From Ectobius pallidus (Eukaryota > Arthropoda > Insecta > Blattodea > Ectobiidae), in the NCBI GenBank assembly GCA_964059195.1, contig CAXKWD010000005.1:44779825-44843824 (forward strand): a DNA stretch of 64,000 nucleotides. Reading direction: 5' to 3'. The number at the start of each line of letters is the position of its first letter. Position 1 is the first letter of the stretch. Of this stretch, positions 17,520 through 28,880 are shown one piece after another. The translations under genes and the position numbers were made by a program. A model generated the notes under the pieces. That model was not told where the DNA came from and did not search any database. It worked only from the letters and a program-made list of their open reading frames with translations.

Positions 17520-19502
17520 CATTTGATATAACTTTCCACCCTAGAGTGGTAAACCTATCCACAATAAAACTAGACGAAAAAGAACAAAAAATACTAGAAC
17601 TGGGATATAAACATAATTTCACAGAGAATCTCAATAATCAAATAAAATCAAATATTATAGACGCGGAAACAGCTATTAGTAAATGTGAACCTAATAAACA
17701 AACATATCTACGAGAACAAATTGCTACTATTATTAAGAAAAATTACGACACTAAACAATACAATACTATAAATAACACAGAAGAGACTACACTTAAGAAA
17801 CTACAACATAAACTCACAACTAATAATATAATAAATACTAAAGCTGATAAAGGCAATGCTATTATCCTAATTGAGAACTCTGATTATATCAATAAGACAC
17901 TAGAATTCTTAAGAGATAATAATATCTCAGAAATCACGAAAGACCCTACTGACAAATATCAAGATGCAATTAAAAGAACTCTAAAAGCATCTAATCTAAT
18001 CTTTAGTAACACCGACGTAAAACAGCTAACACACATGAACCCAAAACCCCCAATTTTAAGATCTCAAATTAAAATCCACAAAGACAACAAACCAATAAGA
18101 CCTGTAGTAAACTTTATGAATGCCCCTTTACACAAAATTTCCAAAAAATTAGCTAACATATTACAAAAAAGATTAGAACTCAAGAATACCTATACAGTTA
18201 AAAATACCTATGACTTCATTCACAAAATCAAAGACATTAAATTTAATAAAAATGATACTTTTATATCATTAGATATTAAAAATTTGTACACCAACATTCC
18301 CATAGAAGAAACAATTCAAATTACAAAACAAAGTCTACTTAATATGGGAGACAGTCTCAACATAACAGAACAGGTCATTAATACATTGCAAACTATTCAA
18401 AAGCAAAACTATTTTAAATTTAATAATAAAATCTACCAACAACAAGATGGACTAGCTATGGGCTCCCCTCTTTCAGGTATAACATCTGAAATATTTCTAC
18501 AACACATTGAAGAAAACTACATCAATAACATTATAAAGAAATACAATATAAACACATACACAAGATATGTTGATGAAATTTTCATTATTTGCAATAAACA
18601 CAAAATAAACGATATAGTACAAGACTTCAACAAACTACATAATAATTTACAGTTTACAGTAGAAACAAGTAATAATAACATCAACTATTTAGATTTGAAC
18701 ATAACTAAGAAATACAATAAAATACAATTAAACATTTACAGAAAACCCACTTACACTGATAACATAATTCAACAAAAATACAACCACCCAAATAATCAAA
18801 AAACAGCAGCAATGGTTTATAGATTATTAAAAGTCCCCTTATCTCATAAGAACTACGAAATTGAATTACAAACTATTTTACAAATAGCACGTAATAATGG
18901 GTACAATGATAATTTAGTTTATAGACTAATCAAAAAGAATAAGAATATTATTAACAAACAAAAGAATCCACCAACCACACTTCAACCAACCAAAGAAATT
19001 TCTAAGGACAATAGCCAGTTTACAACCTTTAATTTCACTAGTAATAAGGTATACAAAATCACAAAAGAACTAAAGAAAAACAACATAAACATCGCATTTA
19101 AAACTAATAATAATTTAAAATACAAAATTCCCAATAAACTAAATAATTACAATAACAATAATAAATATGAAAACTGTGGTGTATATAAACTTAGCTCCCA
19201 AGATTGCAATAAAGTATATATCGGTCAAACCGGTAGGTCTTTTAAAAGACGATACAAAAGAACATATTTCCATTTACAGATATAACAGAAATAAATCTAC
19301 ATACGCCAAACACCTATCAGATAGTCATCATAACCCTACAACTATAGAAAACTCTTTACAAATATTACATAAACAGAAAAAAGTCCTAAAACTCAATACT
19401 CTTGAGCAACTAGAAATCTATAAACATAAAAACAACATCTTAAATGAGAACATAATAAACCACAATATACTTTTTGAAACATACTTCAACCTAACAAGAT
19501 AA
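17520..19502 (+). pseudogene. Penelope-like RT/GIY-YIG, longer right copy
   Basis: Open from about 17540 to 19285, then continues in a second frame to the stop at 19502. It starts at PRVVNLSTIKL without a nearby Met, so the true N-terminus is missing. The open frame upstream of 17520 is antisense sequence from the left copy. RT motifs in order: ILRSQIKIHKDNKPIRPVV (18055-18115), motif A FISLDIKNLYTNIP (18259-18300), motif B QQDGLAMGSPLSG (18441-18479), motif C YVDE (18566-18577) where YVDD is expected, then INYLDLNI and the thumb. The endonuclease has the GVY...YIG signature with RSFKRRYK. An extra A in AAAA (19256-19259) shifts the frame before EHISIYRYN, which splits the domain. Activity is doubtful on both counts. 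Confidence 0.87.
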
Positions 19503-19757
19503 GCGCAATCACTCTTTATTATTTAGTAGCAATCAAGCACTCACCACAGCATGACACCCTCTAGACATCGGTAAGTTATATACTACATTACAAATACCAC
19601 ATATATTTTATATCATTCCATTTTTTCGTATACAATTTATACAGTTAATAGCTATCCTTACATATAAACCCAATTGTTCTATTATCAATAAATTACTATA
19701 ATATCTTATTATTAAATATAATTTAATAACTTCCACCAGAATACATATTCGAAAAAT

Positions 19758-20799
19758 CTGATGTGAAAGTCACATAACTTCCTCTGCCCAAATAAAAGTT
19801 TGCAGCATTTACGCTAATTATGCTATAAATATCTTATAGCCCCTTCTTTGAATGTTGCGACTAAAAACGCAGGCTATGGGGAAAAAAAACAAGTGACTGC
19901 AAACGTTTATTGAACTTTCTGCTGTTAAGAATAATTTCCGAAATTTATCAAATATTCCCCTCAGACATTTCTTTACTGTAAGCAGGGCCACCAGTACATT
20001 TTTCTCTCTTCACGTGCTTATATAGAATAAAATGCCTTAAATATCCGCGTATTGAGTTGTTCACCAGGCAAGTTGGTAGGTTACAACCACCCTTCAGAGA
20101 ATGTTTTTGAAATGGTATAAGCAATCCATGTACAAAATTTAAAGGAAATTTTTAGAGCCGTTTATGAGAAAATAGCAAAAAACAAAATATTCTTCATGTA
20201 AAGTCCCCTTAAATATAAGAAAAGATTGTAGTCAATCTTCACAGCCTCAGAAGGTACCTAACCCAAATACAAAATTTTGTTTTCGTACGATTTACAAGAA
20301 GCCGTATTGCAAAAAGCACGTATTCACAGTGGGTAGCTTATAACTACCCTTCAGAGAATTTGTTCGAAAAAATGTTTCAAATAAAAGGTTTAGCTCTTGG
20401 TACAAGCAATCCATGCGCAAAATTTAAAGAAAATCGTTAGAGCCGTTTTCGAGAAAATCGCGAAAAACGAAAATTTCTTCATGTAAAGTCCCCTTAAAAA
20501 TAAGGGAAATTTGTCGCCAATCTTCGAATCACATCTTCAGAAGGTACCTGACCCAAATACAAAATTTTGTTTTCATACGATTCTCCGTTTCGGAGGTAGC
20601 CTGTTCACAAACTTCCACACAGACAGACAGACAGACAGACACACACACAGACACAAACACAGACATGTTTCCAAAAATAGTATTTTTGGATTCAGGGGGC
20701 CTTGAAACGTGTATATATGCTAAAAACTCAACTTCGAATTTTAGGGTCGAAAACAATACTTCCTCTACCTATAGTACCTATGGTACGGGCAGAGGAAGT
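19758..20799 (-). mobile_element. Helentron/HINE (DINE-like) non-autonomous element, copy 1
   Basis: The left Penelope arm gives the empty site CGAAAAATTTGTC. The insert is 1042 bp and can be read either with a 6-bp duplication (AAAAAT) or as insertion between T and T without duplication. Read on the minus strand it has a 5' subterminal repeat ACTTCCTCTGCCC, a (CTGT)n-type microsatellite, an inverted partner GGGCAGAGGAAGT, and a terminal hairpin ATGTG-ACTTT-CACAT. This order (sub-TIR, microsatellite, sub-TIR, 3' hairpin) is that of DINE/HINE Helentron derivatives. It contains no Rep/Hel protein. A second copy is at 42260-43080, with ends alone at 26680 and 59525. Confidence 0.7.
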
Positions 20800-20912
20800 A
20801 AAAATTTGTCTACATGTATAGTAACATAATTTCATTAACCACTTTATATTAATAAAATTTTCTTCAATATTAAATTTATATGAGCTTCTTTTGATTTTAT
20901 ATATTCATTTTA

Positions 20913-20960
20913 GGTATGACTGATGATGAGGCATTGTTTCGTCGAAATGCATCTCATTAC
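20913..20960 (+). ncRNA. Hammerhead ribozyme-like motif, right arm (stem II damaged)
   Basis: Same layout as in the left arm: GGTATGA, CTGATGA, GAAA, ATGCAT, then C-TCATTAC. Stem II reads GAGG...CGTC instead of GACG...CGTC. The change at 20930 (G for C) breaks one of only four pairs, and a second change sits in the loop. Cleavage is expected to be impaired relative to the left arm (inference). Confidence 0.55.
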
Positions 20961-21536
20961 AACATAAACAAATAAAGCTGAAGATTATTGAAAAAATTCA
21001 CTACATTATAATACATCAAGTTCTACCTTTTATTTTAAGAAGAGGAAGTTTTAAACAGATTATGATTAATCTTTTTACTGACTAAATTAATATTGCATCC
21101 TACAATAACAATAACCGTATTATCTAAGAAGAAAGAAGCAAGTGTACCTTTTCCAAACCTTCTACTAACCAAACTAGGAAGAAGAACTTTATATATTACA
21201 ATTATTTTGATTGACATTATCAGAATTGATTTTTATAATAGTGATAGCTACGCCATCACAAGAGGAAGGGAGCAAAAGGCAAACTGTATAAAAGACATAC
21301 ATCTGTGAAAAACTTATATATCAATAAGTCATCTTCTGATATGTGACAATATTTGAATGTTTTAATTCAAATATACTTATATTTTAATTCAGTTACATTT
21401 TAATCTAATAAGTGACTAGATTTACTTCATAAGTATAGATTCCCCAAGAGAATAACAATTTTTTATCCAATTTTACCATTCATTGAGCTCAATGATATTT
21501 TAATATTTTAGATTTAATTGATGTACTTAATATATA

Positions 21537-22446
21537 CAATTACAATTACAATTACAATTTATTGTTTCAAATTACACGAAAAATATACATAAAAAGTTGA
21601 TACACCACCCGAAGAAGCAGAGCTTGTGTTCGGGGGTGGTTCAGTTCTATATATGAGAAAAACTTATACTAAATAATTACTTAAAACAATACAAAATTTA
21701 GAGAAGTATGACAGAATACATGTATAAAAGGTTAGAACATGTTCTTTTTACAATACAAAGGTACGAGGTAATACAATATTAATACATAACAATTTATTTG
21801 TTCAAATTTTAGTAAAAAACAAAAAAAATTAAGTTCTATCCAAATTTTAAATTTTAATATGAAAAATGTTATAACAGCAATAGTAGAAAACAGAAGTAAT
21901 AATTATATAAATTTTCTAATTTTAGACCTAAATTGTTTGTTGTTTAAGCTATTTAGATCAGGATGGTTGGTAATAAATGAATTGAATAGTCATGGGCCAA
22001 AATTTGAACAGTGCTTAGCTCCAGCAGTTGTAACATTTTTCGGTTCAAGTAATAAATTAAATTGATTCCTTCGCGTGTTATGTACGTGAGATTCTGACTT
22101 GTAATTGTCACGATGTTTATGAAAATAATTCAGTATGACATACTTGTAAATTTGGTCTATGGTGAAAACGTTAAATTCAGAAAATAATAATTTGGAAGAA
22201 TAATCAGGAGGCTTAGATAAACAAATCTTTATGATGCGTTTTTGAAGACAAAGCAAAGGGCTGAGGATCGTTTTTGCAACTCCTCCCCACCCAATTATGC
22301 CATATTGAATAATAGAATGAATTAAGGCTAAATAAATCGTACGTAAAACATGAACTGGTAAACATGAACGGAGAATAACGAATTTATAAATGACTTTACG
22401 TAGCCTATTGCATAAATATTCAATGTACTTGTCCCATCTTAACATC
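21537..22446 (-). mobile_element. Non-LTR retrotransposon 3' end, inserted in the right Penelope arm
   Basis: Placed by comparison with the uninterrupted left arm. On the minus strand it starts inside an RT C-terminal frame (IEYLCNRLRKVIYKFVILRS...LVHSIIQYGIIGWGG-like, 22446-21990). It meets an in-frame TGA after HCSNFGP, and the frame then goes on as LFNSFITNHPDLNSLN to a stop near 21905. The element ends in a hexamer tail TTGTAATTGTAATTGTAA (21537-21562). 5' truncation plus a short repeat tail is the usual outcome of target-primed reverse transcription. A near-identical fragment is at 49243-49541. Clade is likely CR1/Jockey-like; not certain. Confidence 0.8.
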
Positions 22447-22621
22447 ATAAAATAACCTTTTAAAATAACTTAATAAACCCACATTATTTCATAGTTTATT
22501 CAATTATTTTTCCTCTCTCTCATATAAACTTCAGCTTATTGTTATATTTAGTGGTATATAGGCGGATTTTACAAAACTACCATTTATTCAACTATACCAC
22601 AGGCAAAATGAAACTAATTAA

Positions 22622-22633
22622 TCTGTTACACAT
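22622..22633. repeat. Right target-site duplication of the Penelope composite
   Basis: TCTGTTACACAT, exact copy of 15168-15179. Confidence 0.85.
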
Positions 22634-25508
22634 CTTTAATTGTGAAACTCCTGCTACTGCCTGCCAACTGCTATGATGCAAAAGGATTCCCGAAACACTC
22701 TCCATATGTGAAAGTACACATTGATACTGCCGATTTGACGAACATTGCGCAGATACAATGTGAGGTATAAACGTGGTTATTTGTTATGTAACAGACGTTA
22801 AAGTCTAGAGGACACTAACTCTCAATATACATTCTCAATCAACATGAGAGAGTAATTTGAGGAAATAATATATAATTAAACTACTTGAATTACGAAATAT
22901 TTAATAATAACTTAATTCAAAGCGTGGATATGTCATGTGGCATACGGAAACATTCAGGAGAGCATAAGGAAGTGAAAGAAAGTATTTAGACAATTACACA
23001 ATTAAAGGTATAATTAATCATTAATTAATCAATCAAGGATAATTATCAAAAAGTAATATAAATATATGGAATTCATAGGCAAAACTAAACATCAAAATAT
23101 GCGGGAAATGGCAAAGAATGAAAATATGATAAGCATATTTTAATTCGAGTGATGTAGTAAGTAATATTAATTTAATTATATGTTTCCTTTGTTCACGGCA
23201 AGCAAGGGCACGTAGATTGTACAGTCAGATAACATCACAAGCCAAGCTACACAGGGGGTGAAACCCAGATGAACGATACTTCCCCACCGTTGCAAACGTT
23301 TTAACTAGTAGTACACTCAACGGCCTGACGTCATAAATAGCCAATAGCCAAACAAACTCAGAAACCGGTGATGTAAATCTCAACAACGAAACCACTAAAA
23401 GACTTAGGGAGGAGAGGCTGATGTTACTATTTAAATCGAAGTCGACACGCGGAGTGATCTATTTACCATCATTTTCTATACCGGGAAGGAATCTTCGGAC
23501 CCAAAGTGTGTCGTGCACTGTGCACTGTGAATAAGTGAAGAAGACCATCCAGCACCAGAATGCCTATTACCGCGGAAGGACAGCCCTGCAGGCGCTTCAA
23601 CATTTAAAGTTGGTTATTTCACTAAAGTAACTAAATTAAACCCAATGGTAACTGCTAAGATAGGCACTAATATTGTGATAGGTTACTGCCCTATTTTTCG
23701 GAATGATGAAATTCCTTGATTAATATAGTAGTATCGCCAGAGTAGTCTTGCAATAAGTTATGTTTGCGAAATAGCAAGGCAGGACCCCAGCTTCTGTCCA
23801 TACTTAATAAGAAATAATTATTCTTAAGCGTAGAAGGATGCAACGAGCATTCCGAAGTTGTAAAATCTAAATGAATAAAATTAATGTGGCCTAAGCAAAT
23901 AGCTAATCTGAAAATTCCCTATAAATTAAGTTTCTAATTTCTCTAACTCAAACAAATCCCATATCAAAGCCACGGCCTAGAATTAATAGGATTCTAAGAA
24001 GAACCGCCTAGGAACCACAGAGCTGGAAACGTTTCACTATAACGGCATCGCATATGAGGAGATCCGGCCACTCTGGGACATTCACCAATAACGGTAGATC
24101 AGCTCACACCACTATACAGTTTACTAATTAGCCCGCCAATGGGAACCTTTCGTGTGCAGTTAAAAATTTGTCCACCAGAGCGCAGCAGGGTCTGAGGAGG
24201 TCCTGCCATCCCGTTTTGCCATATGCTTATGCGTATCAATAGATGTGAATAATGTTGGCTGTCCTATAAAAACTGGCGATTAATAACGTTTAAGTTATAT
24301 TCCAGAAATCAGATACCTATATTCTGCCTAGGAGAATGTGAGATCGCCAGAAAAAGTATTGATTTGTTAAAAGAATTAAAGAATTAATGTCTGTCTGAAG
24401 TAATAATTGGTTGTAATTATTATTGAAAAGAACCCGTGGGGTTTGTCAGCAAAAACAGGAACAATAATTATTTTGCAGTGGCAGAGACATGTGTAGCTTA
24501 GTGACAAATAATTCAAAATATTTATGTTATTCCTGTATATTGCGGTGGCATTTTTATTCGTTTAATGGTGAAGAAATAATTCAAATTTTATGAAACGTAT
24601 TTAAAGCTTGTAGTACGGTACATCACAAAGAAAACATCCCATCTTCTTTAGATTAATAACCATAGGCGTAAATATGTAAAAAAAAATTCTTTATACTGTA
24701 AATCATTTGTAAAAAGTAATTTAGGTTCTTGGTTGTTTGCTTTCACAATATTCTGTATGTATTTCAGCTTTCGGTTATGAATTTACTGTGTGGTAGACAG
24801 ATGCTAGTATTTGATTAATATAACACAGTAGTTATAGAAAGTAAAGAATTTGATATAAATGTGTAAATATTTTGTTTCTATTATCATTAATATTTTATAA
24901 ATAAATTTACGTTACGTTTGCTTGCTTCTAAATAATATCCTTTAGAGGCTTACGAATAATACATGCTCCAGAATTATAGCTGTCATTAAGTTTTTGTGTG
25001 GGAAACAAATGCGAATAATAGTATTTGAATAGTGTATCATATTAGTAATAGAATGTTCTTTTCATGAAGTCAACGTAATTAGAAAGAAGCTGGAATGTCA
25101 AAATAAGGTAATAAGGGAATGATTTTCTTGTTATTATTACTATAGGCCTAAATGCGTAATATTTTTAACGTCAACGCCCATCCATAATATAGGTTCATAC
25201 TTTTTGTTTTAGAATTATATTACATACGTTTCAGAATTATGGCTCGCAGGGAATTGTTATTCATCTTACTGGGTTATCATATGCTAATAATTCAAAATAC
25301 TATGTTCTCTTCGATTCGAGTTAAAATATCTACGTGCATCGGTAATTCCAGTTCTAATATAGTGTTTTAATATCATTAATGTGCATTATAAAAGTGAGTT
25401 GCCTATAATAACAGTGTAGTTGATTTATTTATTTTTTGTATTTAGAGGGGAAAAATAGCCAGTGCCAATTCCTAGTATAGAAAGGAAAAATATGCTTTAA
25501 CGTCTTCT

Positions 25509-25512
<4 letters not shown>
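22634..25512. other. Intergenic DNA, no supported gene
   Basis: A less AT-rich stretch at 23190-24240 includes a perfect CRE palindrome TGACGTCA (23326-23333) directly followed by ATAAATAG and then CCAATAGCC. No downstream frame or LTR partner was found, so a promoter is not called. Confidence 0.4.
24138..24228 (+). repeat. Dispersed repeat fragment, plus copy
   Basis: AATGGGAACCTTTC followed by CGCAGCAGGGTC and GAGGAGGTCC. The same order appears reverse-complemented at 26195-26275. Family unknown. Confidence 0.5.

Positions 25513-25513
<1 letters not shown>

Positions 25514-25541
<28 letters not shown>
25514..25541. repeat. (AT)n microsatellite
   Basis: About 14 AT units. Confidence 0.95.
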
Positions 25542-25544
<3 letters not shown>

Positions 25545-26679
25545 ATCTTCAATTTACAAGAGCCACCAATGCCTGTAAGAATAATATAGTTTTGTAAGTG
25601 TTTCAATTTTACGATTTGTTTTAATGTTTGTAATGAAAAAACTTACAAATTCCGTTTAAACAAAATATTCATAATTTTATTATACACATTATAATAAATG
25701 TGAAACAGAAATATGTAAATTTTTGTTATGAAGTTAATAAATTAAGTAAGTTGTATTTATCAAATACCTTTTTAAGAAGTAATTTTGTATCATAATTTGA
25801 AAGAGAATAAATGGTTGAGTTTCCTGCTGGGCGAACTTTCTGTTTAAAGCAACAGAACATAAGTTAATCTTGTCCATTTGATGAAGATATTGGAAACATG
25901 ACCTTCTGTTGTAGATAACGAGAATACTACTTCTTGTTAAGTTTTATTCTTTGTAAAAATGATTAAGATAATGAGTCAGTTCTGAGGGTATGAAAGTGTT
26001 GAGCGAGGAGATTTGAAGGAACTCTAGACTATTAACTATTAGCATCCGTTTAATCTTCTTTATATTTTATAACCATATATTTCGTGAAGCATATGTGTAC
26101 ACCTCTGTTTTCCACAGAGGATCGCCACAACATGTTTTCTGGCATTCTGACTGATGTTTAAATAGTCTGTTCCATTATGTTTAATGGACAGCAGACGACA
26201 TGCTTGGACCTCTTTTGACCCTGCTGCCACCTATCGGGAGTCGCTGACAGAAAGGTTCCCATTACCCGTTTCAAAGTAGCACCCTATAATATATTTGAAT
26301 TTTGAATTACACACACCCTTACAATGTGGTACTAAACGGATAAAACCCTTACAGTTATGTGTTTAAAGATAATTAATATATATTCTCTTTAAATCCTTAA
26401 ATTGACATTTTTATTGACAATATTTATATTTAATTTTCTGCGGGAAGAAGATATTCCTTCATGCCAACACAGATTTCATATAGAGGAAAGCTAACATCAC
26501 CTTTTCAGTAATTCCGTGCCTTTCCATTCAATTTATCTTCATATAGCCTATATGCTTGGTAATAAATTATTCACCGCTTCACGTGCTTCTTTTAAAGGAC
26601 CATCTGAAACTTCTATCTCCTCGCTAGAATCGTCTGTTTTCCAACAAATACATTACAATGTTCACAAAACAAATCTTAT
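25542..26679. other. Intergenic DNA, no supported gene
   Basis: No domain-bearing frame. Contains the minus copy of a dispersed repeat (26195-26275). Confidence 0.4.
26195..26275 (-). repeat. Dispersed repeat fragment, minus copy
   Basis: Reverse complement reads AATGGGAACCTTTCTG, then GCAGCAGGGTC and AGAGGTCC, matching 24138-24228. Confidence 0.5.
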
Positions 26680-26706
26680 GTGAAACACGTAACTTCCTCT
26701 GCCCTA
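26676..26706. repeat. Isolated HINE-like end
   Basis: TTATGTGAAACACGTAACTT followed by CCTCTGCCC repeats the hairpin plus sub-TIR end of the 19758-20799 family. No partner end lies within 1.5 kb. Confidence 0.6.
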
Positions 26707-27100
26707 AACAGTGGACCTTACAGTGAGATGTAGAGCAACAAGCTGAAGGCTGCAATTCGAACCAAACATCGAGGCGTATTGTCGAAAGGAGTCATTTTTT
26801 TCCATGACAATTCGCGCTCACATACTGCTGACACATTGCTCAGTTTAATACGAAACTGGGTTTGAGGTGTTAGAGCATCGTGCATACAGTCCTGATCTCG
26901 CCTCGTCAGATATCCATCATTTTGGCCTTCTTAAAAATGCCTTAAGGGCCGTCGATTCAACACAGAGCAAGAACTGAAGATAGGGGTGCATACGCGGCTT
27001 GCTACTCAGCCGAAGAACTTTTTCTGAGGGCATCAGGAAGCTTGTGCAACGATAGGTCAAGTGGACTATGTTAAAAAATGAGGTAATTAAAAGTTCTGTA
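26707..27100 (+). pseudogene. Mariner transposase C-terminal relic
   Basis: Broken frames give GVIFFHDNSRSHTADTL (second catalytic Asp region, 'HDNARPHTA' in mariners) and HRAYSPDLASSDIHHFGLLK (third catalytic Asp, 'YSPDLAPSDYHLF'), then ALRGRRFNTEQEL. At least one frameshift separates the two blocks near 26860, and the N-terminal half is absent. No TIRs were found. Confidence 0.75.
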
Positions 27101-28880
27101 ATGTTGTGTCAATACATTTAAAGAAGAGAGTGCGGATACTTATAGACTTGAATGACGTCAGTGACTTATTGACTTACCCTCGTATACTCTGCATGACATT
27201 CTCTTGATATAAATTTATTGTAAAAATGAAGAGAATGTCCTAATAAATTGCACGGATCTTCGAAGGACACATGAGTAATAAAACCAGATTAAAGTACACA
27301 CGTAACATTCTTAACCCTAAGCATGGGCAACACACCCCATTATTTAATAACCATATATCTATAATTAGAAATTTTTGAAAAAAAAAACGGTGGGCCACAT
27401 GTAAAGCGTGTCATTTCAAAATTGCAGGAAAGCACATATGAAATATACTACTAGTAAAAACCGATGTAACTCCGATTTGGGAACATTTATTAGCAAAAAA
27501 ATATTTTTTTTCTATCTGTATAAATTAACCGAAACACGAAATTGCGTTTAGAAGACTTATATGCTTGTATGTACAAATTGTAATTGTTGCTAGCTAACCT
27601 TGTGAGTGTCTTTAATTGATACATTTATTAGTTTACTTGGATTATAAAAAGGTCATATTTTATTACAGCTGACCAGAATAAGAAATAATAATGTTAAGAA
27701 ATACAATTCCAATAATTATGATAATTGTTTGTAGAAATACTTTAATAAGCAAATGTATAAAGTATAAGTCGCCCTTTGCCTTTTTTTTAAGGTTTATGAT
27801 TTTTATCAAATAAGAAATAAATGAACTTTTTAACTCTTTAAATTGTCGGAAAATTTTTACGAATAAAAATTTTATTTTATTTAAATAATATGAGATATGA
27901 CAAAAATGTTTAATATAAAAAGACTCTAAACTGTAGAAAGTAAGTGAAACTACATTATAAGCCCTTTCCAATGGGTGCAGAAATTAACCTTAGCAAACTG
28001 TAGTAGAGTACATACACCTTCATGTCTGAACTTGTAAAAATCTGTCGGTATACCATGCTTAAAGAGTCAACACTATTATCCTTTCTTTTAATTGAAAATG
28101 AGTATTACACAACCATAAAAATTTCTATTGGAGATACTGAAACGCACTGATGTGCGTGGGATATGCCGAGAATTTGTACGATCCTTGACCTCTATACTAG
28201 TCTAGGGTATAGGTGGTATAGAATGTCTTTGAAGTTAAATTGCAAAGGTGAAGAGGTACATTTGAACCCTTCTAGCGCTTGAAGTGGACCTCTATGATTT
28301 CAAGATATTCGTACCAATTTACTTCTACCTCATAATGTCCTGTATTCTCTTGCTATAATATGATGTTTATACCGTGTAAGTAATACACCTAAATATTTAA
28401 TTTGTCCTTATTTTTCAAAATTCACAATGTTGTATTAATAAATAATAGTTAAATTCATAAAAAAAGCTCTAGTGCTTTAAACTGTATAGCTTACCTTAAC
28501 AAAAGTAAAAAGCTAATGATGATAGAATGATCATGAAGACATCCCATTAACTCATGCTTTACGAGTAGCAATCAACCTATGTGCTTATACTTATAATCCA
28601 TCAGATTATTTACCCTTGTCGTGCAGATCATTCAAAATGCTTGAATGAACTACAATCGGATTCCCACCCAGCCAAAGCTCATTAACTATACACTAAGTAC
28701 TAATAGTACCGTACTTAAATATAATAATAAGCTACCTTAACATTATTTAAATCTAAATGTGTACATAGTAATTATATAGCATGCTTACAACCTAACCGTC
28801 TTTTTCACTGTCACTGTACGTCACTTCCTTATCAGCCTCTGTTAACTGTTTTTCAAATACTATTGCGGAACGATTTTAAT
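27101..28880. other. AT-rich intergenic DNA
   Basis: The 102-codon minus frame at 27663-27971 is dominated by I, F, K and L codons of A/T-rich DNA and has no domain. It is not supported as a gene. Confidence 0.4.

Larger units (their letters stand above)
19503..22585 (+). other. 3' untranslated region of the rightward Penelope copy
   Basis: Non-coding part of the right arm, interrupted by the HINE-like element (19758-20799) and a LINE tail (21537-22446). With those removed it pairs with 15180-16558, though with visibly more substitutions than the coding arms show. Confidence 0.75.
15180..22621. mobile_element. Penelope-like element as a giant inverted-repeat composite
   Basis: The left arm (15180 to about 17516) is the reverse complement of the right arm (about 18544-22585). 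The centre (about 17517-18543) is single-copy and holds the 5' part of the rightward copy. Outer arm ends match as AAATGGTAGTTTTGTAAAAT against its reverse complement at the right. A 36-bp asymmetric tail (22586-22621) follows, and the whole is bracketed by a 12-bp duplication. Head-to-head pairing of a 5'-truncated copy with a longer copy is known for Penelope-like elements. Three younger insertions interrupt the arms (16236-16478, 19758-20799, 21537-22446). Confidence 0.88.

Noticed and set aside
27663..27971. 102-codon minus frame with membrane-like composition
   Set aside because: Composition follows from A/T-rich DNA; no conserved motif, no neighbouring signals.
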